DNA of 64,000 nt, from contig CAJFOC010000024.1 in NCBI GenBank assembly GCA_904395815.1, positions 20,334-84,333 on the forward strand. Direction: 5' to 3'. The position numbers and the translations under genes are program-made. Below the pieces are notes generated by a model, which saw only the letters and a list, made by a program, of their open reading frames with translations, was not told the origin of the DNA and made no database searches. Shown in pieces: positions 44,373 through 53,189 of this stretch (its first letter is position 1; each line of letters starts with the position of its first letter). Source of the DNA: an uncultured Holdemania sp. Lineage in GTDB: Bacteria > Bacillota_I > Bacilli_A > Erysipelotrichales > Erysipelotrichaceae.

Positions 44373-45011
44373 ATGATGATGTTCGAAAAGAAAAATACAA
44401 AAGGCAAAACAGCCGCGGTGATTCTGATGACGATGGTGGTGCTTCTGATCTTCGCTTTTTTCATCGCCCGTTCTTCTCTGTTTCAGTCCGATCCCATTGT
44501 GCCGGTCAATCAGCCGCAGACCGTTGCGGCGTTGACGGTTCCGCTGGTCAGGGCGGTAGATGAGACGGTGGGATCGCCGGTAGCGATCAACGCGCAGGCG
44601 GCGCTGTTGTTTTTTGACAGCGACAAGCCGCAGGATCAGCTGGCTCAGGCAGTAACGGAATTTGAAGGCGTATACCGGCCCAATCAGGGTGTGGACTACG
44701 TGTATGACGGCAAGGTGTTTGAGGCCATCGCCATGCTGGGCGGCACGGTGAGCGAAATCCGCGAGGATGCGCTGCTGGGCAAAAGCGTAACGGTGACTTC
44801 AGGCGATGATGTGCAGGTGACGTATCAGAGTCTTTCGCAGATTTCAGTGCAGCAGGGCCAGACTGTCAGTCAGGGCGAGGTGATCGGCCTGGCAGGGGAA
44901 AATATCTACAACAAGGACCTGGGCATTCATCTTCATGTCGTAGTGCAGAAAGACGGCCAGCTGATCGATCCGCAAGAGGTTATCGGGATGAAACTGGCCG
45001 AGATAAAATAG
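44373..45011 (+). CDS. SpoIIQ-like M23/LytM-domain membrane protein
   Basis: One N-terminal TM, LytM-like fold remnants YRPNQGVDYVYDGKVFEAIAMLGGTVSEI and terminal GIHLHVVV; between atp operon and mbl. Confidence 0.75.
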   Translation: MMMFEKKNTKGKTAAVILMTMVVLLIFAFFIARSSLFQSDPIVPVNQPQTVAALTVPLVRAVDETVGSPVAINAQAALLFFDSDKPQDQLAQAVTEFEGVYRPNQGVDYVYDGKVFEAIAMLGGTVSEIREDALLGKSVTVTSGDDVQVTYQSLSQISVQQGQTVSQGEVIGLAGENIYNKDLGIHLHVVVQKDGQLIDPQEVIGMKLAEIK

Positions 45012-45032
45012 CACTTCGGTGCTGTTTTTTTC
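45010..45032 (+). terminator. Intrinsic terminator
   Basis: AGCACTTCGGTGCT followed by GTTTTTTT. Confidence 0.8.
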
Positions 45033-45142
45033 TGGATTTGATTTTATTGGCCTAATCATTACAAATTCATTAAATCTGGTGAACTTTCTGAGAGTTGTGT
45101 TATAATGTCTGTGTTTAACAACAAGATGCGGAGGATGGTTTT

Positions 45143-46132
45143 ATGCTGTTTACGAAAGAAGTAGGTATCGATTTAGGTACTGCCAATACATTGATTTACG
45201 TAAAGGGTGAGGGCATCGTTCTGAACGAGCCTTCCGTGGTTTCGCTGGATGCCGAAACCAAAAAGTGCCTGGCTGTCGGTCAGGATGCGAAGGAAATGCT
45301 GGGCAGAACGCCGGGCCGCGTCATGGCTATCCGTCCGCTGAAGGACGGCGTCATCGCCGACTTCGAGGTCACGGAACTGATGCTTGAACATTTCATCCGC
45401 AAACTGAAGCTGAAAGGCATGTTTTCCCGTCCGACGATTCTGATCTGCTGTCCATCCAACATCACCTCGGTAGAGCGCAATGCGATCCGGGACGCGGCGT
45501 ATCGCTGCGGAGCCAAGCGCGTTTACATTGAGGAGGAGCCGAAGGTGGCGGCGATCGGCGCGGGTCTGGATATCGCCAAGCCGACAGGATCGATGGTGCT
45601 GGATATCGGCGGCGGGACGACGGACGTCGCCATTCTGTCGCTGGGCGAAATCGTTACCAGCACGTCGCTGAAGATTGCCGGCGATAAGCTGGATCGTGAT
45701 CTGATCAAATACGTGAAGGAGAGCTACAAGCTGCTGATCGGTGACAGAACGGCAGAGGAAATCAAAAAACGGATCGGCACCGCCTGGCGGGGCAGCCGCA
45801 GCGACTCGATGGATGTCAGCGGCCGTGACCTGGTAACCGGCTTGCCGCATACGATTACGCTGAATTCGGAAGAAACCGAGCTGGCTATGCGGGAAAGTCT
45901 GCAGGATGTCGTTCGGGCCTGCCGGACCGTGCTGGAACAGACGCCGCCGGAGCTGAGCGCGGATATCGTCAGCCGGGGCGTGGTGCTGACCGGCGGCGGA
46001 GCGCTGCTGCAGGGGATCGACCAGCTGCTGATCAACGAACTGAACGTACCGGTTTACGTCGCGGAAAACGCGCTGTCCTGCGTCGCGGAAGGCACCGGAA
46101 TCATGCTGGAAAATCTGCACCTCGTCCGTTAA
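45143..46132 (+). CDS. mbl: MreB/Mbl family rod-shape protein
   Basis: VGIDLGTANTLIYVKGEGIVLNEPSVV, LDIGGGTTDVAILSLGEIV. Confidence 0.93.
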   Translation: MLFTKEVGIDLGTANTLIYVKGEGIVLNEPSVVSLDAETKKCLAVGQDAKEMLGRTPGRVMAIRPLKDGVIADFEVTELMLEHFIRKLKLKGMFSRPTILICCPSNITSVERNAIRDAAYRCGAKRVYIEEEPKVAAIGAGLDIAKPTGSMVLDIGGGTTDVAILSLGEIVTSTSLKIAGDKLDRDLIKYVKESYKLLIGDRTAEEIKKRIGTAWRGSRSDSMDVSGRDLVTGLPHTITLNSEETELAMRESLQDVVRACRTVLEQTPPELSADIVSRGVVLTGGGALLQGIDQLLINELNVPVYVAENALSCVAEGTGIMLENLHLVR

Positions 46133-46142
46133 CGGACATCTC

Positions 46143-46171
46143 TTCGCCGGTTTCCGGCGAACTTTCTTTAT
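46143..46171 (+). terminator. Intrinsic terminator
   Basis: TTCGCCGGTTTCCGGCGAA followed by CTTTCTTT. Confidence 0.7.
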
Positions 46172-46192
46172 GGGTTACAGGGGGTTGTTTCC

Positions 46193-47341
46193 ATGCTGCA
46201 TTTAATTGAAGGCGCCTTTCCGTACTTTGCGCTGCCGCTGGTGATTTCGCTGCTGTGCGTGCCCATCGCCAAGCGGATCGGCTTTGCGCTGAACGTGTAC
46301 GCGGTGGAAAACAGCCGCAACGTTCATCACGGAAAAATTGTGAGAATCGGCGGTCTGGCCATGTTTACCGCATTCATGATTTCCATGGCGTGCTTTATGA
46401 AGGCGGATGCGACGATCAACGGGATTCTTCTGGGCGGTGCGGTCGTTTTCCTGGGCGGTTTGCTGGATGACATGTACGATCTGGCGCCATGGCAGAAGCT
46501 GCTGTTTCAGGTCACCGGCGCGCTGATCGCCATTCTGGTCGGCCGTATCGGCCTGACTTCGATTACGCTGCCCTTTGGCATTGAAATCAATACGATGCCG
46601 ATCTCTTTTCTTGTCTCCTTTGTCTGGATCGTCGGAGTGACCAACGCGATCAATCTGATCGACGGTCTGGATGGGTTGTCGGCGGGAATCTGTTTTATTG
46701 TTGTCTGCACGATCGGACTGATCGGCTTTTTCATGGGGCGGCGGGACATTCCGGTGATTTCGCTGATTCTGGCGGGATCCATTGCCGGCTTTCTGCCGTA
46801 CAATTTTCATCCGGCTTCTGTGTTTCAGGGGGATTGCGGAGCGCTGTTTCTCGGCTTTACGCTGGCGTGTCTGTCGCTGTTGGGATTCAAGACGACAACG
46901 TTCATTACCCTGGGCTTTCCGGTCATCATTCTGTTTGTGCCGATTTCCGATACGCTGATCGCGATGGTGCGGCGCAAGCTCAGCGGCAAGGGCATCATGC
47001 AGGCGGATCGTTCGCATCTGCATCATGTGCTGATGTATAAGCTGAAACTGGGACACCGCAATACCGTGCTGGTGCTGTATGTGGTGACGATTCTGTTTGG
47101 CGGCTGCGCGGTGCTCAGCTATTTCAATGAAACCTGGGGCATGATCGTGCTGCTGGTTTTGACGGTGGCGGCAGAGATTTTTGTCGAGGCCACGGAGATG
47201 ATCAATCCGAAGTGGCATCCGCTGCTGGGGCTGTGCCGGCGGCTGACCGGTCATCCGCGCAAAAAAGTGCTGATCGAGGAAACCGATCCGTTTGACGCCA
47301 GCAAGCCGCTGCATCCGCAATCGGAAGATTCTTCGAAATAG
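46193..47341 (+). CDS. tagO: MraY/WecA/TagO-family undecaprenyl-phosphate glycosyl-1-phosphate transferase
   Basis: LLDDMYDLAPWQKLL, NAINLIDGLDGLSAG, ADRSHLHH. Confidence 0.9.
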   Translation: MLHLIEGAFPYFALPLVISLLCVPIAKRIGFALNVYAVENSRNVHHGKIVRIGGLAMFTAFMISMACFMKADATINGILLGGAVVFLGGLLDDMYDLAPWQKLLFQVTGALIAILVGRIGLTSITLPFGIEINTMPISFLVSFVWIVGVTNAINLIDGLDGLSAGICFIVVCTIGLIGFFMGRRDIPVISLILAGSIAGFLPYNFHPASVFQGDCGALFLGFTLACLSLLGFKTTTFITLGFPVIILFVPISDTLIAMVRRKLSGKGIMQADRSHLHHVLMYKLKLGHRNTVLVLYVVTILFGGCAVLSYFNETWGMIVLLVLTVAAEIFVEATEMINPKWHPLLGLCRRLTGHPRKKVLIEETDPFDASKPLHPQSEDSSK

Positions 47342-47392
47342 CCGTCGGAGCGCGGCTTTTTTCTTGTGTTGGCATCACAGAGGGGGAAAATC

Positions 47393-48067
47393 ATGAAAAG
47401 AGCAAAACAGATTTCGGAATCCGTGGAGCTGGGCATCGTTCTGGCCTTGTGCGGAGGGGGGATGGACGCCTATTCGTATCTGGTGCGGGGGCATGTGTTC
47501 GCTAATGGCCAGACCGGCAATCTTGTTCTGATGGGAATTCGGCTGGCAGAGGGAAACTGGCTGGCGGCCGCGCAGTACGGGCTGCCGATTCTGTCGTTTG
47601 TGACCGGCATCGTGCTGGCGGATCAGGCCCGCCGCCGAAGTATGAAGGGACTGCACTGGCGGCAATGTGCGGTGGCGGCGGAAGCGGTCATCCTGATCGT
47701 TTCAGCGCTGATGCCGATGTCGCTGAATTTTCTTTCCAACGCTCTGACTTCGCTGGCTTGCGGCATTCAGGTGGAAAGCTTCCGCAAGATCCGCGGTCAG
47801 GGAATGGCGACGACGATGTGCGTCGGCAATCTGCGCAGCGCGACGCAGTATCTGGGCAATTTTCTGGAATCCCGTCAGCGGCAGGATCTGGAACGGTGTC
47901 TGCTGTATTTCGGAGTGATTTTCTGGTTTGTGCTGGGCGCTGTTCTGTGTTATTTTCTGATCCCGATGTTCGGTCAGCTGACGTTGCTGGTTCCGGTTGC
48001 TTTTCTGGCGGCGGCGTTTCTGATCATGTTTGTGGATCGTGAAAAAAGCGAATCACTTTCCGCTTGA
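47393..48067 (+). CDS. YoaK/DUF1275 family membrane protein
   Basis: GGGMDAYSYLVRGHVFANGQTGNLVLMGI, QTGN motif. Confidence 0.88.
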   Translation: MKRAKQISESVELGIVLALCGGGMDAYSYLVRGHVFANGQTGNLVLMGIRLAEGNWLAAAQYGLPILSFVTGIVLADQARRRSMKGLHWRQCAVAAEAVILIVSALMPMSLNFLSNALTSLACGIQVESFRKIRGQGMATTMCVGNLRSATQYLGNFLESRQRQDLERCLLYFGVIFWFVLGAVLCYFLIPMFGQLTLLVPVAFLAAAFLIMFVDREKSESLSA

Positions 48068-48124
48068 CCTGGAGTCAGCTTCAGGGAGTAAACTGAGGTC
48101 AGAGAAAGTGAGGAAAGATGATCT

Positions 48125-48601
48125 ATGAAGAAAAATCTCATTGCCTATTTTTCCTGCAGCGGCGTAACCCGGCAGGCGGCGCAGCGGCTGGCGGAAGTCA
48201 CCGGCGGCGAGCTGTTTGAAATTCAGCCGGAGGTGCCCTATACGGCCGCAGATCTGAACTGGCGCGATGCGCAAAGCCGCAGTACCCGGGAGATGAAGGA
48301 TCCGCAATGCCGTCCATCCATGGCAAAACAGCCTGATCTTCAGGACGTTGACGTGGTGTTTGTCGGTTTCCCGGTCTGGTGGTATACCGCTCCTTCCATT
48401 GTCCGTACCTTTCTGGAAAGCGCGGATTTTTCCGGCAAGACGGTGGTGCCGTTTTGTACCTCCGGAGGCAGCGGCACAGGGAAAATCGATCACGAGCTGC
48501 CGCAGTCCTGCAGCGATCAGACGCACTGGCGTTCCTGCCGCCTGGTCAACGGTATGTCCCAAGCTGAGCTGAAGGAGTGGGTGGACAGCCTGGCGCTGTA
48601 A
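48125..48601 (+). CDS. Flavodoxin
   Basis: LIAYFSCSGVTRQAAQRLAEVTGGELFEI, FVGFPVWWYTAPSIVRTFLES. Confidence 0.9.
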   Translation: MKKNLIAYFSCSGVTRQAAQRLAEVTGGELFEIQPEVPYTAADLNWRDAQSRSTREMKDPQCRPSMAKQPDLQDVDVVFVGFPVWWYTAPSIVRTFLESADFSGKTVVPFCTSGGSGTGKIDHELPQSCSDQTHWRSCRLVNGMSQAELKEWVDSLAL

Positions 48602-48605
48602 CGCA

Positions 48606-48643
48606 AACGGGATTCTCTGAAAGAAAGCGGAGAATCTTTTTTT
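48606..48643 (+). terminator. Intrinsic terminator
   Basis: GATTCTC...GAGAATC followed by TTTTTTT. Confidence 0.75.
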
Positions 48644-48770
48644 ATTTTCCGGATGGGAAACTTGCGGCCATGCTGAACAGAAGCAGAGAATAAAAAAAGA
48701 TCCCGATATTCGGGAAAAAACGGGGAGAAAAGACGGTTTGGGGAAACATGAATATCAGGAAGGTGACGAT

Positions 48771-49331
48771 ATGAAAAAAAACGCAAGGGTCATGAACTAT
48801 TCTCCCGTGTATTCCGATGAACCCGCCCAGCAGGATCAGTGGGAAAGCTATCTGCGATTGAAACGGGTGGAATTCTCTGCCCTGACGGTCCGGCAGGCGC
48901 ATTGTCATCTGGTCAGCGAAGCCAACTGGCTGGATCGCAAACAATATAAAAACTGCCAGCAGCTGGGAGTCAGAATCCGTATCGGAGATATCTGTTATAT
49001 CGATTTTGGTCAGGCATACCTGAACGAAGCGGGTTTTCAGCATTTCGGGGTCATTCTCTCTTTCTGCAACGGCAAGGCGTTTGTCGTGCCGATGACGTCC
49101 AATCCGGTAACGTTCAGGCTGGCTTATGATCCGCAAACCTGTCCGCAGGGGCGGCGGCATCTGATGAGAATCGGGCTGATCGAGGGGATGAAGAAGGAGT
49201 CCGTTCTGTTTCTCAATGACTGCAAGTACATCAACACCGCGCGAATTATAGACGTGAAGGCATCGATTCCGGAAAACAGCGAACTGTTTTCTCAGATTGT
49301 CAGCCGGGTCAAGGAATGCCTGATGCTGTAG
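48771..49331 (+). CDS. PemK/MazF-like domain protein, no adjacent antitoxin
   Basis: IRIGDICYIDFGQAYLNEAGFQHFGVILSFCNGKAFVVPMTS. Confidence 0.6.
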   Translation: MKKNARVMNYSPVYSDEPAQQDQWESYLRLKRVEFSALTVRQAHCHLVSEANWLDRKQYKNCQQLGVRIRIGDICYIDFGQAYLNEAGFQHFGVILSFCNGKAFVVPMTSNPVTFRLAYDPQTCPQGRRHLMRIGLIEGMKKESVLFLNDCKYINTARIIDVKASIPENSELFSQIVSRVKECLML

Positions 49332-49354
49332 CTTTTCCTCGTTCTGTCTGATGC

Positions 49355-49388
49355 TTCGACACGCTTTGCAGGGGCACTTTCTTACAAT
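49355..49388 (+). promoter_or_regulatory. Candidate Spo0A-controlled promoter of spoIIE
   Basis: 0A box TGTCGAA (minus strand, 49355-49361) 21 nt upstream of -10-like TACAAT (49383-49388). Confidence 0.45.
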
Positions 49389-49409
49389 AGCCTCAAGAAG
49401 GTGAAGTGA

Positions 49410-51305
49410 ATGAGTCAGCTGACCATCAAGAAATCAGCTATTTCCATGCTGAAGCAATATCAAAGCGATATCGTTGTGCTGCTGGGGTTCTTCCTGGCTT
49501 CCTTTTCTTTTCGTTCGGCGGTGTTTCTCTATCCCGCACTGGCTTTTTTTGTTCAGCGCAGCCGCAGGGAGGCGGCGGTGGCGGCGATCGGCGTGCTGTT
49601 GGGCAGTTTGCGGGGCGGGGTGACCATGATGTATTGTCAGCTGCTGTTGCTGACGGTGATGCTGCTTCTGATCTGTCTGATCCAGCTGCTGCATCAGAGC
49701 TGTTTTGCCTGGCTGCCGGCGATTTGCGGCATCACGGTGCTTCTGGCTTCGCTGGCGACGGGGATGATGCTGCCGCAGGCGATCGCAGGCGGCATAACGG
49801 GGGTATTGGTATGCCGGATGTGTCAGTCCGACTGGCTGTGGATTGATCAGCAGTTCCGGCTCAGCGGCATGATGCTGGGATTCTTTTGCAGCAGCGTCAT
49901 CTATGCTTCGCTGAGCCTGGTTCCCTGGCCGCTGAGCGAGGGGGTTCTGATTGTCATGCTGGCGGCCTCTTCGGCCATGCTGAAGCTGAAAGAAGCGCTG
50001 ACGCTGATCACGGGACTGGCGGTCAGCCTGCCTGCTTCCCCGGCGCTGGCGGTGTGGGGAATGGCGTTATTGTTAGTGAGCGCGCTGCGGCAGGAGACGG
50101 TCTGGATCCGGTTGGGCGTATGGCTGATGCCGGCGATCTGGGCACAGCTTTCCTGGCAGTCGCTGAGTGCGGGGCTGATCGCGTTTTTGCTGATGCAGGT
50201 GTTGCCGGCAGGCAGCATCCGGACGCGCTGGGTGAACGAAGAAGACTTTTCTCTTAAAAGCGTACGGATGGAAAACCGGCGGCGGACGCTGCTGCATCAG
50301 CTGACGCAGTTTTCACGCATCTTTGATCTGATCGCCGATTATGTCCGGGAATCCTGGCCGGCAGAGGCGCGTTTTCTTGATGGAATGGCGCAGGCGCTGG
50401 AAACCACGACGATGCAGATGAAGCAATGCGCGGCAGATGAGGAAGCGCTTGGAGAAAAACTGGTGAACTTGCTGGAAGGCTATCATTTTGAGGTTCGCCG
50501 GATTCAGGTACAGCCCTGGGATGACGGCCCGCTGCAGATTGTTCTGGATTTTGCCGAACTGAGCCGGGCAGATCTGCAGGGGGTGGTCATGCCGCTGATC
50601 CAGCAGGTTGTGGACAAGGATCTGAAGGTTGTCCGTTTTCAGCGCAACCGGATCTTTTACAGCGGCAGCCGTCTGGAACTGGCCACCTCGACTCCTTCCC
50701 GGCTGAAAACCCGGCTGTATTCGATGAAAGCGCAGCCGGAGTGCAGCGGGGATACCGGCGCGGTGTTTCGCTGCGGGGCGATGACGATCTGTACGATCAG
50801 CGACGGCATGGGAACCGGATGGCAGGCGGGCAAGGCGTCGCAGTTTGTCACCGGGGTGCTGCAGCGGATGATCAGCGCGCATCTGCCGGTGGAGGCGGCG
50901 GTGCACAGCATCAACGCATTGCTGCATGCCGATCATCGCGAACGGTTTGCGACGCTGGACTTTCTCTGTTACGATCATCGCCGGCATCAGGCTTATCTGA
51001 GCAAGTCCGGCGCCTGTCCGACGTATCTGATCCGTGGTGAACAGGTGATGGAAATCAGCGGCGAGTCCTTACCGATCGGAATCATTCAGGAAATTGAAGC
51101 CGATTGTTTTCAGATTGACTGCGAAGATCAGGACTTGTTTATCATGAGCAGCGACGGCGTGGAAAAACAGCTGCTGGATCAGTGGATCCGCAGCCGGGAT
51201 ACCCGGCAGATCGTGCAGCGGATTGAAGCGGGGCTGAAAGCGATGGAGCTTGCGGGGTGCAAAGATGACGTGACCGTTCTGATCGCCCGTGTCAGCAAAA
51301 GCTGA
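49410..51305 (+). CDS. spoIIE: Stage II sporulation protein E (PP2C-type phosphatase)
   Basis: Multi-TM N-terminus, C-terminal CTISDGMGTGWQAGKASQFV and SKSGACPTYLIR, FIMSSDGVEKQLLD; followed by tilS-hpt-ftsH. Confidence 0.9.
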   Translation: MSQLTIKKSAISMLKQYQSDIVVLLGFFLASFSFRSAVFLYPALAFFVQRSRREAAVAAIGVLLGSLRGGVTMMYCQLLLLTVMLLLICLIQLLHQSCFAWLPAICGITVLLASLATGMMLPQAIAGGITGVLVCRMCQSDWLWIDQQFRLSGMMLGFFCSSVIYASLSLVPWPLSEGVLIVMLAASSAMLKLKEALTLITGLAVSLPASPALAVWGMALLLVSALRQETVWIRLGVWLMPAIWAQLSWQSLSAGLIAFLLMQVLPAGSIRTRWVNEEDFSLKSVRMENRRRTLLHQLTQFSRIFDLIADYVRESWPAEARFLDGMAQALETTTMQMKQCAADEEALGEKLVNLLEGYHFEVRRIQVQPWDDGPLQIVLDFAELSRADLQGVVMPLIQQVVDKDLKVVRFQRNRIFYSGSRLELATSTPSRLKTRLYSMKAQPECSGDTGAVFRCGAMTICTISDGMGTGWQAGKASQFVTGVLQRMISAHLPVEAAVHSINALLHADHRERFATLDFLCYDHRRHQAYLSKSGACPTYLIRGEQVMEISGESLPIGIIQEIEADCFQIDCEDQDLFIMSSDGVEKQLLDQWIRSRDTRQIVQRIEAGLKAMELAGCKDDVTVLIARVSKS

Positions 51306-51379
51306 AACGGGCTTTTCTCTTGTACTGGACGGCCGGTTGTGATTCAATATAGACAACACGAAAGAAAGGATGTGAGCCT

Positions 51380-52603
51380 GTGCGATGGAGTGATCTGAGC
51401 CAATATCGCTGGATCGCCGCAGTTTCCGGCGGGCCGGATTCGATGGCGATGCTGGAGCTGTGCCGGCGTCATCATCTGCAGCTGATCTGCGCTCATGTCA
51501 ATTATCATCACCGGCCAAGCGCAGACCGTGATCAGCAGCTTGTCGAACAGTGGTGCGCAAAGCATGATCTGCCCTGTTTTGTATTGCATGCGCCCGAAGC
51601 GCCCTCCGGCAATTTCCAGCACTGGGCGCGTCAGGTTCGCTACGCTTTTTTTCGTTCGCTGGCTCAGACGCATCAGGCGCGGGGGGTGTTGACGGCGCAT
51701 CAGCTCGACGACTTTCTGGAAACGGCCTGGATGCAGCAGGAATCCGGACGACAGGGCGAGGTGCTGGGAATCCGGACGTGCGGCGAGGTGGAAGGAGTTT
51801 ACGTTGTCCGGCCGCTGCTGCTGCGCAGCCGGCAATGGACTTGTCAGTATTGCGAGCGTCATGGGATTCCCTATGGCGTGGATGAGTCCAACCTGACCGA
51901 TGCATATCGGCGCAATCAGATCCGTCATCACCAGCTGAGCCGCTTCAGCGAAGCTCAGAAACGGCAGATGGCAGCCCGCATCCGCCGCCGGAACGAAGCG
52001 CAGCGGCTTCGCTGTCAGCGTCTGCGTCAGCGTCTGGACTGGACGGAATCTGTCATTTCCCGGGAAATATACTGTTCCCTGAATCCAGCGCAGCGATTGC
52101 TGTTTCTGCGCTGCTGGTTTGCGCATCAGCATGTGCGCGTCCCTTCGCCGGCGTGGCTGCGGCAGCTGGATCAGACGCTGTGGCACAGAGAAAACAACTG
52201 GACGATGGCGATCGGCGATCAGGCGATCTTCTGTCTGGATTACGGGAACTTTTCACTTGACCTGGAACCGGAGGTATCTTATCGTTATGTTCTGGATACA
52301 ATAGAAATGCTGAAGACCCCTTTTTTTGAGGTCGCAGGGCAGGGAAGCTCTGTGGAGGCGGTGACGCTATACGACGATGATTTTCCGATCACGATCCGCA
52401 GTCCTCAGCTTCAGGATGCCATTGCGCTGCGCTTTGGCCGCAAGAAGCTGAACCGGTGGTTTATCGACCGTAAAATTCCCTTTTCGCAGCGCCGTCGCTG
52501 GCCGGTGGTGGTCAATCGCCATGGCGAGATCGTTCTGATTCCTAAAATAGGGTGTAATCCAGCACATTATTCTAACAATCCGACATGTTTTGTGCTAAAA
52601 TAG
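51380..52603 (+). CDS. tilS: tRNA(Ile)-lysidine synthase
   Basis: AAVSGGPDSMAMLEL PP-loop, HVNYHHRPSADRDQQLV; GTG start. Confidence 0.93.
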   Translation: MRWSDLSQYRWIAAVSGGPDSMAMLELCRRHHLQLICAHVNYHHRPSADRDQQLVEQWCAKHDLPCFVLHAPEAPSGNFQHWARQVRYAFFRSLAQTHQARGVLTAHQLDDFLETAWMQQESGRQGEVLGIRTCGEVEGVYVVRPLLLRSRQWTCQYCERHGIPYGVDESNLTDAYRRNQIRHHQLSRFSEAQKRQMAARIRRRNEAQRLRCQRLRQRLDWTESVISREIYCSLNPAQRLLFLRCWFAHQHVRVPSPAWLRQLDQTLWHRENNWTMAIGDQAIFCLDYGNFSLDLEPEVSYRYVLDTIEMLKTPFFEVAGQGSSVEAVTLYDDDFPITIRSPQLQDAIALRFGRKKLNRWFIDRKIPFSQRRRWPVVVNRHGEIVLIPKIGCNPAHYSNNPTCFVLK

Positions 52604-52625
52604 GGATATTCTGGAGGTTGTTAGG

Positions 52626-53174
52626 ATGCACCCAAATATGAAAAAAGTGCTGATCAGCGAAGAACAGATCGTTCAGCGCTGCAGCGAGTTAGGAAAACAG
52701 ATCAGCGACGATTATCGAAACAATGCCCAGCCGCCGCTGCTGGTGGCGCTGTTGAAAGGCTCCGTGCCGTTTCTGGCGGAGCTGATCAAGCACATTGAGC
52801 TTGAAATACAGTTTGACTTCATGGCCGTTTCCAGTTATGAGGGAACGGAATCCATCGGCGATATCAAGATCAACAAGGACCTGGACTGCTCGGTCAAAGG
52901 CGTGGATATTCTGCTGGTGGAGGATATTGTTGATACCGGCAAAACGCTGCAGACCGTCAAGGCGATGCTGAAAAACAAAGGCGCCGCCAGCGTGCGGGTA
53001 GTGACGCTGCTGGATAAGCCGGAACGCCGGACGGTGGAGATTGAAGCGGATTACGTCGGATTTGCCGTGCCGAATGAATTTGTCGTCGGCTTCGGCCTGG
53101 ACTTCAATCAGAAATACCGCAATCTTCCTTATGTCGGCGTGCTGAAGGAAGAATGTTATCAAACAACTGCATAG
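52626..53174 (+). CDS. hpt: Hypoxanthine phosphoribosyltransferase
   Basis: LLVEDIVDTGKTLQTVKAMLKNKGAASVRVVTLLDKPERR. Confidence 0.95.
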   Translation: MHPNMKKVLISEEQIVQRCSELGKQISDDYRNNAQPPLLVALLKGSVPFLAELIKHIELEIQFDFMAVSSYEGTESIGDIKINKDLDCSVKGVDILLVEDIVDTGKTLQTVKAMLKNKGAASVRVVTLLDKPERRTVEIEADYVGFAVPNEFVVGFGLDFNQKYRNLPYVGVLKEECYQTTA

Positions 53175-53189
53175 CAAAGGAGTGAACCC

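Noticed and set aside
46202-47320. 372-aa antisense ORF over tagO
   Set aside because: His/Arg/Gln-rich shadow translation of a membrane protein gene.
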